Source: Mucilaginibacter sp. cycad4 (GTDB lineage: Bacteria; Bacteroidota; Bacteroidia; Sphingobacteriales; Sphingobacteriaceae). Taken from it: 64,000 nt of DNA. Under the pieces are notes generated by a model. That model worked only from the letters and a program-made list of their open reading frames with translations, made no database searches and was not told the DNA's origin. Positions 1 through 8,900 of this stretch are shown here, in pieces. The translations under genes were made by a program, and so were the position numbers. Position 1 is the first letter of the stretch, and every line of letters begins with the position of its first letter. Location: NCBI RefSeq assembly GCF_034263275.1, contig NZ_CP139559.1, positions 1,054,001-1,118,000 of the forward strand, in the 5' to 3' direction.

Positions 1-160
1 CATTTTCAGCTTCTATTTCAAGCGTAATGTGTTTGCCAATGCGCACGTTGTGAATTTCGGCTAAGCCAAGGTTTTTCATGCTACCGGTTACTGCTTTTCC
101 TTGTGGGTCAAGTATTTCTTTTTTTGGCATTACGTCGATTTCAGCCTGGAACTTTGTCAT
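1..160 (-). CDS. purS: Phosphoribosylformylglycinamidine synthase subunit PurS (partial)
   Basis: The first 53 codons of a gene that leaves the window at its left edge. PurS is the small structural subunit of the three-part FGAM synthase (PurS/PurQ/PurL) in purine biosynthesis. The visible N-terminus begins MTKFQAEIDVMPKKEILDPQ and continues with a GKAVTGSMKNLGL segment, the usual opening beta strand and helix of PurS in Bacteroidota. The start codon lies 20 bp inside the 3' end of pssA, so the two are probably translationally coupled. The C-terminal part is not visible. Confidence 0.85.
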   Translation of the reverse strand, partial: MTKFQAEIDVMPKKEILDPQGKAVTGSMKNLGLAEIHNVRIGKHITLEIEAEN

Positions 161-863
161 TTGTGAGTTTTGTTTGAATTAGAGATAAGGTGATATAAAT
201 AAATATAACCACCGGAACGGCCACAAATTTAAAAAATAGTATGAGTATTGCCGAAAACAAGAGCAGTAAATAACGGAAAATGTTTTTGTTAAAATCGCGG
301 TTCTTGAATTTAAGCGACATTAACGGTATTTCGGATACCAGCAGTGTACACATTATTAAAACCAAAACGGTAAGAAAGTATGGATTTAAAATGTAATGCG
401 CCAAAGCATCGTACTGTTGTACTATTAAAGGCAGTGATGCTATGAGGATGGCATTTGCCGGTGTAGGTAAGCCAATAAAGCTATCTGATTGCCGTGTGTC
501 ATTATTGAACTTGGCAAGCCTTAATGCCGAAAATACCGGTAAAAGAAATGCAACGAAATTTAACAGATGACTTACGCTATCTATTTGTGGCGCTTTTAAA
601 AACAGCTCGTACATGATAACCGAAGGCAATACGCCAAAGCTTACCATATCGGCCAGTGAGTCGAGATCTTTACCTATAAATGAGTAAGAATTTAAAACCC
701 TTGATGCAAGGCCGTCAAAAAAATCAAATATTGAGGAAAGAAAAATGGCGTAAGCAGCCACTATGAGGTTACCCTGGAAAGCGAAAACTATGCCTATGCA
801 ACCGCTAAAAAGGTTGGCGCAGGTAATAGCATTTGGAAGGTGTTTTTTGACGCGTCTCTTCAT
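141..863 (-). CDS. pssA: CDP-diacylglycerol--serine O-phosphatidyltransferase
   Basis: Integral membrane enzyme that makes phosphatidylserine, the precursor of phosphatidylethanolamine, from CDP-diacylglycerol and serine. The 240 residues contain the CDP-alcohol phosphotransferase motif at residues 47-72: D47, D50-G51, R55, G64, D68 and D72 are all present with normal spacing. The usual alanine before the arginine is serine (S54), a mild substitution. Several hydrophobic segments follow, ending in a strongly hydrophobic stretch near residues 195-228. It lies 90 bp downstream of rho, from which a hairpin separates it, and overlaps purS by 20 bp. Length and motif fit the type II PssA family. 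Confidence 0.92.
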   Translation of the reverse strand: MKRRVKKHLPNAITCANLFSGCIGIVFAFQGNLIVAAYAIFLSSIFDFFDGLASRVLNSYSFIGKDLDSLADMVSFGVLPSVIMYELFLKAPQIDSVSHLLNFVAFLLPVFSALRLAKFNNDTRQSDSFIGLPTPANAILIASLPLIVQQYDALAHYILNPYFLTVLVLIMCTLLVSEIPLMSLKFKNRDFNKNIFRYLLLLFSAILILFFKFVAVPVVIFIYITLSLIQTKLTNDKVPG

Positions 864-897
864 TTCGCCATCGAAGTTATCAGGAATTTATTAAGTA

Positions 898-943
898 ATA
901 ATGAAGTTACAAATAATATTCTACTTACTTATAACTTCATTAT
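898..943 (-). terminator. Hairpin after rho (weak terminator candidate)
   Basis: Perfect 12-bp arms (ATAATGAAGTTA / TAACTTCATTAT) with a 22-nt loop, 11 bp past the rho stop codon. The stem is AT-rich and no clear U-run follows on the minus strand, so termination is only possible, not shown. Confidence 0.35.
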
Positions 944-953
944 CGCTAAAATA

Positions 954-2588
954 TTACGAATTCATCGAAATCAGAAATTCTTCGTTAGTTTTTGTGCCCC
1001 TTATTTGAGCCTGTAAAAACTCCATTGATTCCTGCGAATTCATATCAGCAAGGTGGTTGCGAAGGATCCAGATACGCTGAAGTGTTTCACGGTCAAGCAG
1101 CAAGTCGTCACGACGGGTACTTGAAGCGGTGATATCGATAGCCGGGAAGATGCGTTTGTTTGATAATTTACGATCCAGTTGCAGCTCCATGTTACCGGTA
1201 CCTTTAAATTCTTCAAAGATAACCTCGTCCATTTTTGAACCGGTTTCGGTAAGTGCAGTAGCAATGATGGTTAATGAGCCGCCATCTTCAATGTTACGGG
1301 CGGCACCAAAGAAGCGTTTAGGCTTGTGCAGGGCGTTTGCATCAACACCACCTGATAATATTTTACCTGATGCTGGGGCAACAGTGTTATAAGCACGGGC
1401 TAAACGGGTGATAGAATCAAGCAGGATCACTACGTCATGACCGCACTCTACCATGCGTTTTGCTTTTTCAAGCACAATGTTGGCAATTTTTACGTGGCGC
1501 TCAGCAGGCTCATCAAAAGTGGATGAAACAACTTCGGCGCGTACGCTGCGGGCCATATCGGTAACCTCTTCCGGGCGTTCGTCTATCAGTAATATAATAA
1601 GATATACTTCAGGATGGTTTTTGGCTATTGCATTGGCCACATCCTTTAATAACATAGTTTTACCAGTTTTTGGCTGTGCCACGATCAAACCACGCTGCCC
1701 CTTACCAATTGGCGAAAACAGGTCCATAATGCGGGTTGAATAGTTGTTCGGATCGGTGAACAGGCTCAGCTTTTCAGAAGGGAAAAGCGGTGTTAAGTGA
1801 TCAAAAGGAACGCGGTCACGCACTTCGGCAGGGATGCGGCCGTTAATAGCCTCAACACGTACCAGCGGGAAGTATTTTTCGCCTTCTTTGGGAGGGCGGA
1901 TGCTGCCCCTTACAGTATCCCCGGTTTTAAGGCCAAATAATTTTATCTGCGATTGTGATACGTAAATATCGTCGGGAGAAGTAAGGTAGTTATAATCAGA
2001 TGAGCGAAGGAAACCGTAACCATCAGGCATGATTTCCAAAACACCTTCATTTACAATTACATTATCAAAGTCGAGATTGATTGGCGGTTCCTGTGCTTTT
2101 TGCTGATTTTGATTATTGCTGTTAACCCTGCGCTCAAATTTTTGCGGGCGGGTTTCCGGAACAACTTCTTCTGTACGGGTAACTGCTTCACCGGCTTGCG
2201 GAGCTTCTGTTTCTGCCGTTACAGCAGGAACTTCTGTTTCCGGGTCTTCCTGTGACGGCTCATCATCCTGTGCATCAAAAAGATTGGTATCATCCAACGG
2301 AACTTCAATACGGGGTTTTGATGAATCTTTAGTTTTTATAACGCGGGCCCTTTTGCGGGGTTTTTCGGCGGTTTCTGCAGGTCCTTCACCTGGAGCGGGA
2401 GTTGGGGTATAGTTTGATTCAACAAGATTTTGCTGGGCCCTGGCGGCTTCAATCAGCTGTTGTTGTTCAATAATGCGGGCAACAAGCTGAGCTTTACGTA
2501 GTTCGTCGGCCTCAGCAATACCTAAATTTCTGGCAATTTCGCGCAACTCTGAAACGAGTTTGTCGTTCAATTCAATTTTATCAGACAT
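954..2588 (-). CDS. rho: Transcription termination factor Rho
   Basis: Hexameric RNA helicase that terminates transcription. Residues 1-50 form the SAP-like Rho_N domain. Residues about 55-170 are a low-complexity stretch rich in E, P, T and Q with a basic patch near 77-86. The RNA-binding cold-shock domain lies around 180-250 and the ATPase core after 270. The Walker A motif is AQPKTGKT (304-311) and the Walker B is VVILLD (386-391). At 544 residues it is over 100 longer than E. coli Rho, and the difference is the disordered insert, a feature known in Bacteroidota Rho. Its upstream region is divergent from pyrF. Confidence 0.96.
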   Translation of the reverse strand: MSDKIELNDKLVSELREIARNLGIAEADELRKAQLVARIIEQQQLIEAARAQQNLVESNYTPTPAPGEGPAETAEKPRKRARVIKTKDSSKPRIEVPLDDTNLFDAQDDEPSQEDPETEVPAVTAETEAPQAGEAVTRTEEVVPETRPQKFERRVNSNNQNQQKAQEPPINLDFDNVIVNEGVLEIMPDGYGFLRSSDYNYLTSPDDIYVSQSQIKLFGLKTGDTVRGSIRPPKEGEKYFPLVRVEAINGRIPAEVRDRVPFDHLTPLFPSEKLSLFTDPNNYSTRIMDLFSPIGKGQRGLIVAQPKTGKTMLLKDVANAIAKNHPEVYLIILLIDERPEEVTDMARSVRAEVVSSTFDEPAERHVKIANIVLEKAKRMVECGHDVVILLDSITRLARAYNTVAPASGKILSGGVDANALHKPKRFFGAARNIEDGGSLTIIATALTETGSKMDEVIFEEFKGTGNMELQLDRKLSNKRIFPAIDITASSTRRDDLLLDRETLQRIWILRNHLADMNSQESMEFLQAQIRGTKTNEEFLISMNS

Positions 2589-2949
2589 GATATGAATTAT
2601 AGTTCAATGGGATTTTTTAATTGTAATGTGTTTTCAAACGGCAAAAATTTCTATGCAAGTGTTAGAGCTTGACCACATGTAAAAACATATGAGGCTATAA
2701 TTGAAAGAAATTGATCTTGAAACCTTGTTTTAGTAAACATCCAAACCCATGCAATATTATATATAAGTGATAATAAAAAGCGTGGTGATTTAAATTGTTT
2801 CTTTAGTGCAAGAAAAATTCAATGGAAAACGATGCAAGTGTAATCAATTATTCTTTAATTTCAAATTAATTAAATAAATATCACTTATATCAGAACACAT
2901 AAGCCAAATTTTTAGTTTTTTTGACAATTAAAATATTATTCAGCAGCTG
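2589..2949. other. Divergent intergenic region between rho and pyrF
   Basis: This 361-bp AT-rich region must hold the promoters of both rho (minus) and pyrF (plus). No convincing TTTG/TAnnTTTG pair was found. It contains a perfect 12-bp inverted repeat, ATATAAGTGATA at 2761-2772 and TATCACTTATAT at 2879-2890, and the word ATGCAAGTGT twice (near 2651 and 2831). No gene was recognised. Confidence 0.6.
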
Positions 2950-3783
2950 ATGATGTCCCGCCAGGAGTTAATTGAACAGATCAAAAAAAAGAAATCGTTT
3001 TTATGTGTTGGGCTTGATCCCGATATCAACAAGATCCCCGAATTTTTAAGATCATATCCCGATCCTATACTTGAATTTAATAAACGCATCATTGATGCTA
3101 CGCAGGATCTCTGTATCGCTTATAAACCTAATGCCGCTTTTTATGAAGCTTATGGCATAAAAGGACTGCAAAGCTTAATTGACACCTATAAATACCTGCC
3201 AAAAGATTGCCTGAGCATCATCGATGCCAAACGGGGCGATATTGGTAACACATCCGATAAATATGCAAAAGCTTTTTTCGATGAACAATCGGGCGGAATG
3301 AGCTTCGATGCCATTACCATTACGCCTTATATGGGCAATGACAGCGTTACACCTTACCTTGCTTATGATGGTAAATGGGTTATCATTTTAGCTCTCACCT
3401 CATCCGTAGGCAGTAAAGATTTTCAATATCTGCAAACTGGGGATGGATATTTGTATGAAAATGTAATAAAAAAAGCCAATACCTGGGCTGGTGCCGATAG
3501 GATCATGTATGTGGTAGGCGCAACCAAAAGTACCGAGTTCACCAACATCCGCGTATATGCCCCCGATAATTTCTTACTGGTACCCGGAGTGGGTGCACAG
3601 GGTGGAAGCCTGGAAGAGGTTTGCAAATACGGCATCACTAAAGATTGCGGCCTTATTGTAAACTCATCGCGCTCTATATTATATGCAGCTAACGGTGAGG
3701 ATTTTGCCGATGCCGCCCGTGCCGAAGCGCTTAGTTTGCAGCAGCAGATGCAGGTGGAGCTGGAAAAGGCTGGTGTGATATAA
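2950..3783 (+). CDS. pyrF: Orotidine 5'-phosphate decarboxylase (long form)
   Basis: Cytoplasmic TIM-barrel enzyme that converts OMP to UMP, the last step of pyrimidine synthesis. At 277 residues it belongs to the longer bacterial PyrF group seen in Bacteroidota and mycobacteria, not the ~230-residue E. coli type. The catalytic DAKRGD motif is at residues 92-97, a phosphate-binding VPGVGAQGG loop lies near 213-221 and LCVGLDPD is at the N-terminus. There are two adjacent ATG codons (2950 and 2953), and either could be used. It stands alone, with the RAYT palindromes starting 10 bp after its stop. Confidence 0.94.
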   Translation: MMSRQELIEQIKKKKSFLCVGLDPDINKIPEFLRSYPDPILEFNKRIIDATQDLCIAYKPNAAFYEAYGIKGLQSLIDTYKYLPKDCLSIIDAKRGDIGNTSDKYAKAFFDEQSGGMSFDAITITPYMGNDSVTPYLAYDGKWVIILALTSSVGSKDFQYLQTGDGYLYENVIKKANTWAGADRIMYVVGATKSTEFTNIRVYAPDNFLLVPGVGAQGGSLEEVCKYGITKDCGLIVNSSRSILYAANGEDFADAARAEALSLQQQMQVELEKAGVI

Positions 3784-3792
3784 TATGTGCGC

Positions 3793-3893
3793 GCAAGTTC
3801 AAGCGTCCACGCTTACGAAAACGATTATTAATGGTGTAGTAAGCGTGGACGCTTACATTAGGAAATCATTCAAGCGTGGACGCTTGAACGTGC
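3793..3893. repeat. REP-like composite palindrome array upstream of the RAYT gene (3 units)
   Basis: Three copies of the near-perfect palindrome AAGCGTSSACGCTT at 3801-3814, 3841-3854 and 3872-3885, with start-to-start spacings of 40 and 31 bp. The outermost ends read GCAAGTTC on the left and GAACGTGC on the right, so the whole array is a mirror. The first unit has an outer-type left flank (GTTC) but an inner-type right flank (AC). This makes it a hybrid of the first two units in the array on the other side of the transposase gene. Confidence 0.9.
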
Positions 3894-3923
3894 AATATTT
3901 GTTAACCTAAATCATAAATACAA

Positions 3924-4445
3924 ATGCGTCGTACTGCAGCAACGGATGAACTTTATTTCGTTACCTTAACAGTTACAGACTGGGTTGATGTATTTACGCG
4001 GCGTATTTATAATGACTTCATTATTCAAAATCTTAAATATTGCCAGCAAAATAAAAAGCTAAATATTTACGCATATGTTTTAATGACTAACCATTTGCAT
4101 ATGGTAGCAAATGTTGAAGAGGGTTCGTTGAGCGATGTTCTTCGTGACTTTAAAACATATACATCAAAGGAGTTAATTAAATTGATCATTAATAATCCGT
4201 CTGAAAGCCGCCGTTCATGGCTGCTTAATGCATTTGAATTTTCTGGCCGGAGAAATCCTTTAAACAAAAATCACCAGTTTTGGCAGAATGGGAATCATCC
4301 TGTTTTGCTGTATTCGAATGATGTTATTCAACAAAAGATAGATTACATTCATGATAATCCAGTCCGTGCAGGCTTTGTAGGTTCGGCCCATGAGTATTGG
4401 TATAGTAGCGCAAATCCGGAGAGTCCTTTAGAGGTTATTTATTGA
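3924..4445 (+). CDS. REP-associated tyrosine transposase (RAYT, TnpA-REP, Y1/HUH family)
   Basis: A 173-residue single-strand DNA endonuclease-like protein related to IS200/IS605 TnpA. The HUH metal-binding motif is HLH at residues 57-59 within MTNHLHMV. The candidate catalytic tyrosine is Y141 in YIHDNPVRAG, the block typical of RAYTs, followed by a WYSSA motif near 159-163. RAYTs are single-copy domesticated transposases thought to spread REP palindromes in trans. Here the gene is bracketed 30 bp upstream and 8 bp downstream by palindrome arrays sharing the core AAGCGTSSACGCTT, which strongly supports the assignment. All motifs look intact, so it may be active. The exact catalytic tyrosine is assigned by family analogy. 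Confidence 0.93.
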   Translation: MRRTAATDELYFVTLTVTDWVDVFTRRIYNDFIIQNLKYCQQNKKLNIYAYVLMTNHLHMVANVEEGSLSDVLRDFKTYTSKELIKLIINNPSESRRSWLLNAFEFSGRRNPLNKNHQFWQNGNHPVLLYSNDVIQQKIDYIHDNPVRAGFVGSAHEYWYSSANPESPLEVIY

Positions 4446-4453
4446 AAATACAT

Positions 4454-4584
4454 GCAAGTTCAAGCGTCCACGCTTGAATTATCCAGAAAGTAAGCGTCCA
4501 CGCTTACTTTTTAATGCTTGTCTGTTTTTGTAAGCGTGGACGCTTACATTAAAAGTTCATTCAAGCGTGGACGCTTGAACTTGC
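4454..4584. repeat. REP-like composite palindrome array downstream of the RAYT gene (4 units)
   Basis: Four 14-bp units at 4462-4475, 4492-4505, 4532-4545 and 4563-4576. Outer units are flanked by TTC/GAA and inner units by GT/AC, in the mirror order outer-inner-inner-outer. Start-to-start spacings are 30, 40 and 31 bp. The two inner units are separated by a T-rich spacer. The outermost flanks, GCAAGTTC and GAACTTGC, are exact reverse complements. Folded as single-stranded DNA this gives either four small hairpins or one long one. Confidence 0.92.
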
Positions 4585-4596
4585 TGAGAGAAAATT

Positions 4597-4630
4597 AAAA
4601 AGCCCGAAGTTGTTAAAACTCCGGGCTTTT
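4597..4630. terminator. Bidirectional terminator between RAYT and dnaJ
   Basis: Stem AAAAGCCCGAAGTT / AACTCCGGGCTTTT with one mismatch and a short AT loop. It has A-rich and T-rich ends on both strands and lies between two convergent genes, 15 bp beyond the dnaJ stop. Confidence 0.85.
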
Positions 4631-4644
4631 GTATGCTTTATGCC

Positions 4645-5811
4645 TTATTCAAAATATTCTTTCATCCGTTCAAAGAAACTTTTCTCGTTTTTGCCCGGAT
4701 TAGGTTTAAAGTTAGGTGAGCTTTGCAGTTTTTCCAGGATCTCACGTTCTTCGCGACTTAATGCTTTTGGGGTCCAGATGTTGATATGTACTAACTGGTC
4801 GCCACGGTGGTATGAATTTACTTCCGGTAAACCTTTGCCTTTCAGGCGCAGGATCTTGCCACCCTGTGTTCCTGGATCAATTTTTATCTTGGCTTTGCCA
4901 TCAATGGTAGGTACTTCAATAGATGTGCCCAAAGTAGCATCAACAAAATTTACATGCAGGTCATAAATTACGTTATTACCATCACGTTTTAATGTTTCAT
5001 GAGGCACTTCCTCAATCAGAATGATCAGGTCGCCGGGCACACCGCCACGTGGGGCAGCGTTACCTTTGCCGCTCATGCTCAATTGCATGCCTTCGCTAAC
5101 ACCGGCAGGTACCTGTATGGTGATCAGTTCTTCACCTCTTACAACGCCATCACCATGACAAACAGTACATTTTGACAGTATGGTTGAACCTTCGCCGTTA
5201 CAGGTAGGGCAGGTGCTGGTAGTTTGCATCTGGCCCAAAATAGTATTGGTTACCCTGCGCACAGCTCCGGAGCCACCGCAGGTTTTACAGGTTTGGAAAG
5301 ATGATTTATCTTTTGCGCCACTGCCGTCGCAGGTTTTACAGATGATCTGTTTGTTAACCTTGATCTTCTTTTCGGCACCGTTAGCAATTTCTTCCAGGGT
5401 TAAACGCACTTTAATGCGCAGGTTGCTGCCACGGGCTACGCGCCTGCCACCACCACCACTTTGACGGCCACCACCGCCAAAGAAGCCTTCAAACGGACTG
5501 CCACCGCCAAAAATATCACCAAACTGGCTAAATATGTCGTCCATATTCATGCCACCGCCCCCATAACCGCCGCCATTTGGCGATGACGCGTTGGCCGCAT
5601 GACCAAACTGGTCATAACGCTGACGTTTTTCAGGAGTGCTTAGTACTTCGTAAGCTTCGGCAGCTTCCTTAAACTTTTCTTCTGCCTCTTTATCACCCTG
5701 ATTTTTATCGGGATGATATTTAATAGCCATTTTACGATATGCTTTTTTTATGTCATCAGCACTTGCGCCTTTCGCAACCCCAAGCACATCGTAATAATCT
5801 CTCTTAGCCAT
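4645..5811 (-). CDS. dnaJ: Molecular chaperone DnaJ (Hsp40)
   Basis: Co-chaperone that stimulates DnaK ATPase and delivers unfolded clients. The N-terminal J domain carries HPD at residues 33-35. A G/F-rich linker with runs of GGGG spans about 75-125. Four CxxCxGxG zinc motifs ([32 protein letters not shown]) lie around 158-215, followed by the two C-terminal substrate-binding domains. The 388-residue length is normal for type I DnaJ. It follows grpE with a 160-bp gap filled by an inverted repeat, so the two are probably one heat-shock transcription unit. A strong terminator follows. Confidence 0.97.
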   Translation of the reverse strand: MAKRDYYDVLGVAKGASADDIKKAYRKMAIKYHPDKNQGDKEAEEKFKEAAEAYEVLSTPEKRQRYDQFGHAANASSPNGGGYGGGGMNMDDIFSQFGDIFGGGSPFEGFFGGGGRQSGGGGRRVARGSNLRIKVRLTLEEIANGAEKKIKVNKQIICKTCDGSGAKDKSSFQTCKTCGGSGAVRRVTNTILGQMQTTSTCPTCNGEGSTILSKCTVCHGDGVVRGEELITIQVPAGVSEGMQLSMSGKGNAAPRGGVPGDLIILIEEVPHETLKRDGNNVIYDLHVNFVDATLGTSIEVPTIDGKAKIKIDPGTQGGKILRLKGKGLPEVNSYHRGDQLVHINIWTPKALSREEREILEKLQSSPNFKPNPGKNEKSFFERMKEYFE

Positions 5812-5825
5812 GTTATTTAATGTCG

Positions 5826-5967
5826 AATTAATGAGTTAGTGAGTTAGCGAATTATATGCGGCGTCCCAACCAATAATCCAAACTCATGATTTTGTTAGTA
5901 ATGCAGAATGATTGATGGGGTAAAAAAGCGATTAAATCACTAATTCACTAAATCAATCATTCAATAA
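5826..5967. repeat. Stuttering inverted repeat between grpE and dnaJ
   Basis: The left arm (about 5826-5855) repeats the words GAGTTAGTGAGTTAGCGAATTA. The right arm (about 5930-5967) carries the complementary words, such as AATCACTAATTCACTAAATC. The arms are imperfect and internally repetitive. It lies inside a likely operon, so any hairpin must be read through. Confidence 0.6.
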
Positions 5968-5972
5968 TTAAT

Positions 5973-6578
5973 TTACGCTCCCACTACCACCTTAGCAAAG
6001 CGGATCACTTTGTCATTCAGCGTGTAGCCTTTTTCCATTTCGTCCATTACCTTGCCTTTAAGGTCATCAGTAGGTGCCGGAATGTTGGTGATAGCTTCAT
6101 GCAGATCGGCGTCAAAGGCATTGCCTATTGATGTCATTTCTTTCAGGCCTTTTTGGCCCAGTATATTTCTCAGCTTGTTTTGGATCAAAGTAACGCCCTC
6201 TTTAACAGGGGCAACTTCGGTAGCCTTATCCATGGCACGTTGTGCGCGTTCAAAGTCGTCAAGTACAGGTAGTAAAGCCACAATTACATCTTTGCCTTCG
6301 GTTTTGCGGGCTTCCTCGCGTTCTTTAATGGTACGCCTTCTAAAGTTATCAAATTCGGCATATAAACGCAAGTACTTGTCATTAGCCTGTGCCAGCTCAT
6401 CTTTCAGCTTTTCTTCGGCTGTTGGAGCAGCAGTTTCCTGTTGGGGTTCTGTAGCCTCTGTTACCGGGGCTTGTTCCTGCCCTTCATCTTGTAATTGCTC
6501 TTTATTCACTTCGTTTATATTTTCAGTATTATCCGTATTTTCTTTCTTCTTTTTCTTCAACATATCGTTAAATTTCAT
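5973..6578 (-). CDS. grpE: Nucleotide exchange factor GrpE
   Basis: Exchanges ADP for ATP on DnaK. From the ATG at 6578 the protein has 201 residues starting MKFNDMLKKKKK. An in-frame TTG five codons upstream (6593) is a less likely start. The N-terminal third is a charged, glutamine/glutamate-rich disordered tail. The long dimerisation helix includes KDELAQANDKYLRLYAEFDN and FRRRTIKEREEA. The beta-wing C-terminal domain ends GYTLNDKVIRFAKVVVG, the family signature. It is upstream of dnaJ in the usual chaperone pairing, while dnaK is not in the window. Confidence 0.95.
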   Translation of the reverse strand: MKFNDMLKKKKKENTDNTENINEVNKEQLQDEGQEQAPVTEATEPQQETAAPTAEEKLKDELAQANDKYLRLYAEFDNFRRRTIKEREEARKTEGKDVIVALLPVLDDFERAQRAMDKATEVAPVKEGVTLIQNKLRNILGQKGLKEMTSIGNAFDADLHEAITNIPAPTDDLKGKVMDEMEKGYTLNDKVIRFAKVVVGA

Positions 6579-6691
6579 AGCGAGTAGTGCCAATCAAGTA
6601 TCTTGCCATAACCGCAAAGCGGTCAAGCTGTCAGTGGCATGAAGTAATTTTAAGTAAGGGTGACAGGTGAACCGTCAAATGGGCAAACCAG

Positions 6692-6769
6692 AACCATGAT
6701 TCGCCTGATTTAAGGATGGCCTTGAGTTTTATACATCAGGGACATCCTTAAATCCTAAAAATCATGGTT
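6692..6769. repeat. Inverted repeat with 29-bp arms between grpE and ftsE
   Basis: The arms at 6692-6720 and 6741-6769 both read AACCATGATT...GATTTAAGGATG in opposite orientation, with a few mismatches. The right arm ends 4 bp from the ftsE stop codon, so the hairpin may act as its terminator. Single-arm relatives occur near 20430-20449 and 22780-22815. Confidence 0.7.
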
Positions 6770-6773
6770 GGGT

Positions 6774-7454
6774 TTATATCTCCACATCTTCCAAAACCTT
6801 ACCATTTTCGCATTTGATAATGCGCGACGGGAAAGCGCGGATTATGTGATAATCGTGCGTGGCTACCAGTACGGCAGTGCCCGATTGGCTGATCTGTTTA
6901 AGCAGGAGTACTATTTCTTCAGATGTTTCGGGATCGAGGTTGCCCGTAGGTTCATCGGCCAGGATTATTTCCGGATCATTAAGCAGGGCACGTGCAATTA
7001 CTACACGCTGCTGCTCGCCGCCCGAAAGTTCATGAGGCATTTTCTTTAATTTTGAGCGGAGGCCAACTTTTTCAAGCACGTCAAGAGCTTTATCAGCAAT
7101 CAGCTTTTTATCGTTCCAGCCGGTGGCGCGCATTACGAAGTTCAGGTTTTGCTCAATGGTGCGGTCGGTAAGCAACTGGAAATCCTGAAAAACTATACCC
7201 AGTTTACGGCGCAGGTATGGAATGTCGCGGCTGGGCAGCTTGCTTAATTCATAGCCACAGGCATGACCGGTACCGGCTTTAATCCCTAAATCGCCGTAAA
7301 TTACTTTCAGCAGGCTGCTTTTGCCTGATCCTGTCTGGCCAATCAGCCACACAAAATCGCCTTTATCAACATGTAAATCTACGTTTGAAAGTACCAGGTG
7401 CGCCTGTTGAAAAATATCAACGTTGTTTAGTTTTATTATAGAATTTCCTATCAT
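6774..7454 (-). CDS. ftsE: Cell division ATP-binding protein FtsE
   Basis: ATPase of the FtsEX complex, which sits at the septum and controls peptidoglycan hydrolases during division. The 226 residues have a complete ABC ATPase set: Walker A GQTGSGKS (39-46), Q-loop near Q90, signature LSGGEQQR (143-150) and Walker B IILADE (163-168) followed by PTGNLD. FtsE is hard to tell from LolD-type ATPases by sequence alone, but overall length and the N-terminal pattern favour FtsE. No ftsX is adjacent. The gene is preceded by a 67-codon unknown gene with a 5-bp gap, so the two are probably co-transcribed. Confidence 0.85.
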   Translation of the reverse strand: MIGNSIIKLNNVDIFQQAHLVLSNVDLHVDKGDFVWLIGQTGSGKSSLLKVIYGDLGIKAGTGHACGYELSKLPSRDIPYLRRKLGIVFQDFQLLTDRTIEQNLNFVMRATGWNDKKLIADKALDVLEKVGLRSKLKKMPHELSGGEQQRVVIARALLNDPEIILADEPTGNLDPETSEEIVLLLKQISQSGTAVLVATHDYHIIRAFPSRIIKCENGKVLEDVEI

Positions 7455-7459
7455 CGTTT

Positions 7460-7663
7460 TTATAGTTCTAATTTTAAGATCTGCCCAAAAGGGAGGTCTT
7501 TGATAATATTCATGATCTGATCGGCCTTATCGCCCAACCCAACCTTGTCAAGCGATTTATCCGGCCTGTCAACCCTGAAATAAGCAAGCAGTGTAAACTT
7601 GTCATCCCGCAACTGTACATAATCGGGTATTTTGGCAACGCCTTTAACTTTTATGATATACAT
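7460..7663 (-). CDS. Small conserved-looking protein, unknown function
   Basis: A 67-residue soluble protein starting MYIIKVKGVAKIPDYVQLRD at an ATG, with no signal peptide or membrane segment. The pattern of alternating hydrophobic residues (FTLLAYFRV) suggests a small beta-sheet fold. Its stop is 5 bp from the ftsE start, which indicates co-transcription and perhaps coupling. I do not recognise a named family and infer no function beyond the operon link to ftsE. Confidence 0.7.
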   Translation of the reverse strand: MYIIKVKGVAKIPDYVQLRDDKFTLLAYFRVDRPDKSLDKVGLGDKADQIMNIIKDLPFGQILKLEL

Positions 7664-7670
7664 CTTTTTG

Positions 7671-7749
7671 TGTCATTGGGGCATTAAGTCATTAAGTCAT
7701 TAGCCTATCGAACTTTTCAATGACTTAATGATCTAATGACACAATGACC
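7671..7749. repeat. Stuttering inverted repeat (GTCATTAA words)
   Basis: The left arm 7671-7703 contains the tandem words GCATTAAGTCATTAAGTCAT. The right arm 7717-7749 contains the complementary ATGACTTAATGATCTAATGA. The loop is about 13 bp. It lies between the acyl-CoA reductase gene and the 67-codon gene upstream of ftsE. Confidence 0.75.
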
Positions 7750-7773
7750 TCACATTCCAAAGGTATTATTTAT

Positions 7774-8799
7774 TTAAAGACTTGACAAAAATTCCATCGT
7801 GTCCACGCCATCGGCATAATCCCATAGTTTGGGCTGCTGGCTTTGGCCAAAACCCACTACCTGGCTTGTAACCTGTAGTGGTAGTGTGCTTACTATGCAC
7901 TGGATATTTTCGGCATTCTGGTCGATCATGTTTTCCACCTCTGCCATGTCGCGGTAGTAGTTAAAAAACAATACTGACAGCGGAGATGTCAGCCTTTCAT
8001 CTTCTTTAACCATCAAAAATCCGTTATCAAAATGTTTATCCCCGTTAACCAGGTAAATGGATTTGTTATAATCGTAATTATTGTTGTATTTATGGTGATT
8101 GATGATGGCTTTATGATCTTCTATCGATTCAAAAAAGAAAGTAAAATCATAGCCCTCAGGTACCAGTATTTTGGATACGTTACGACAGCCAAGCCCATAA
8201 TAATCTAAAATATCATGCCCCAGATTGAAAAGATCTCCGGCAGTTTCCTTACCACTTAATACAGCAATGCTGTTCCGGTTTTTGCGGATGATATTAGGCA
8301 CCTTGCCAAAATAATAATCAAAATAGCGCGAACTGTTGTTGCTGCCGGTAGCTATGATAGCATCAAAACCTTCCAGCCTGTCAACAAAGCTAAAACTACC
8401 TGCAAAATCAGCATCAATGGCTACCAGTTTTTCCAATACAGCTTTGATGAGCCGTGCATCTTGTGATGAGGCTTTAATAAGCGCCTTGTTACCGGAAGCA
8501 ATAACACAAAGTACATCATGAAAACCTACCAGCGGAATGTTGCCGGCCAGTATCAGTCCAATATTTTTTGCAGGTTTGCCCGTTTGGGGATCATATTTTG
8601 AAAGCCAGGAGGTTAGGTCGGCCTTGTTAAGCATGTTGCCGATGGCGGTTACCGCTCCTGAAACGCTTGCCGGTGTAAACCATGCGTTATGATATTGTTC
8701 ATTTTCAATAAGGGTGCTTAATGCTGCATCGGGCGATAAGATTTGCCTCCCCAGCTCCGAAAATGATTTTATTGAGTTTTTTGGATTAATTTTTGACAT
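7774..8799 (-). CDS. LuxC-family acyl-CoA / acyl reductase
   Basis: A 341-residue protein of the LuxC (acyl-CoA reductase) branch of the aldehyde dehydrogenase superfamily, which reduces activated acyl groups to aldehydes with NADPH. The NIGLILAGNIPLVGFHD segment (79-95) is the typical nucleotide-binding opening. The likely catalytic cysteine is C205 in YYGLGCRNVSK. There is no signal peptide. Such stand-alone LuxC homologues are common in Bacteroidota next to a ferredoxin, which is the case here: the divergent ferredoxin gene begins 101 bp away. The natural substrate cannot be read from sequence. Confidence 0.85.
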   Translation of the reverse strand: MSKINPKNSIKSFSELGRQILSPDAALSTLIENEQYHNAWFTPASVSGAVTAIGNMLNKADLTSWLSKYDPQTGKPAKNIGLILAGNIPLVGFHDVLCVIASGNKALIKASSQDARLIKAVLEKLVAIDADFAGSFSFVDRLEGFDAIIATGSNNSSRYFDYYFGKVPNIIRKNRNSIAVLSGKETAGDLFNLGHDILDYYGLGCRNVSKILVPEGYDFTFFFESIEDHKAIINHHKYNNNYDYNKSIYLVNGDKHFDNGFLMVKEDERLTSPLSVLFFNYYRDMAEVENMIDQNAENIQCIVSTLPLQVTSQVVGFGQSQQPKLWDYADGVDTMEFLSSL

Positions 8800-8839
8800 A
8801 TATATGTTAGGGGATTAAACCCTTAAAGCCTTTTTTTGT

Positions 8840-8847
8840 TATATTTG
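8840..8847 (+). promoter_or_regulatory. Possible -7 element for the ferredoxin gene
   Basis: TATATTTG matches the Bacteroidota -7 consensus TAnnTTTG exactly and lies 53 bp before the ATG. No clear TTTG is seen at the right distance upstream, so the promoter is incomplete by eye. Confidence 0.4.
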
Positions 8848-8900
8848 TGCGCTTGCAATTTGCAGGCAAAGTTAATTGAGATTATTAGATATTTAGAAAT

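Noticed and set aside
3793..4584. Interpreting the palindromes around the RAYT as a CRISPR or an IS element with terminal repeats
   Set aside because: The units are palindromes in mirror order, with short irregular spacers, and there are no target duplications or terminal inverted repeats of IS type; the RAYT/REP explanation fits better.
6774..7454. FtsE gene lacking ftsX as an anomaly
   Set aside because: In this phylum ftsX is often elsewhere in the genome, so the lone ftsE is not informative.
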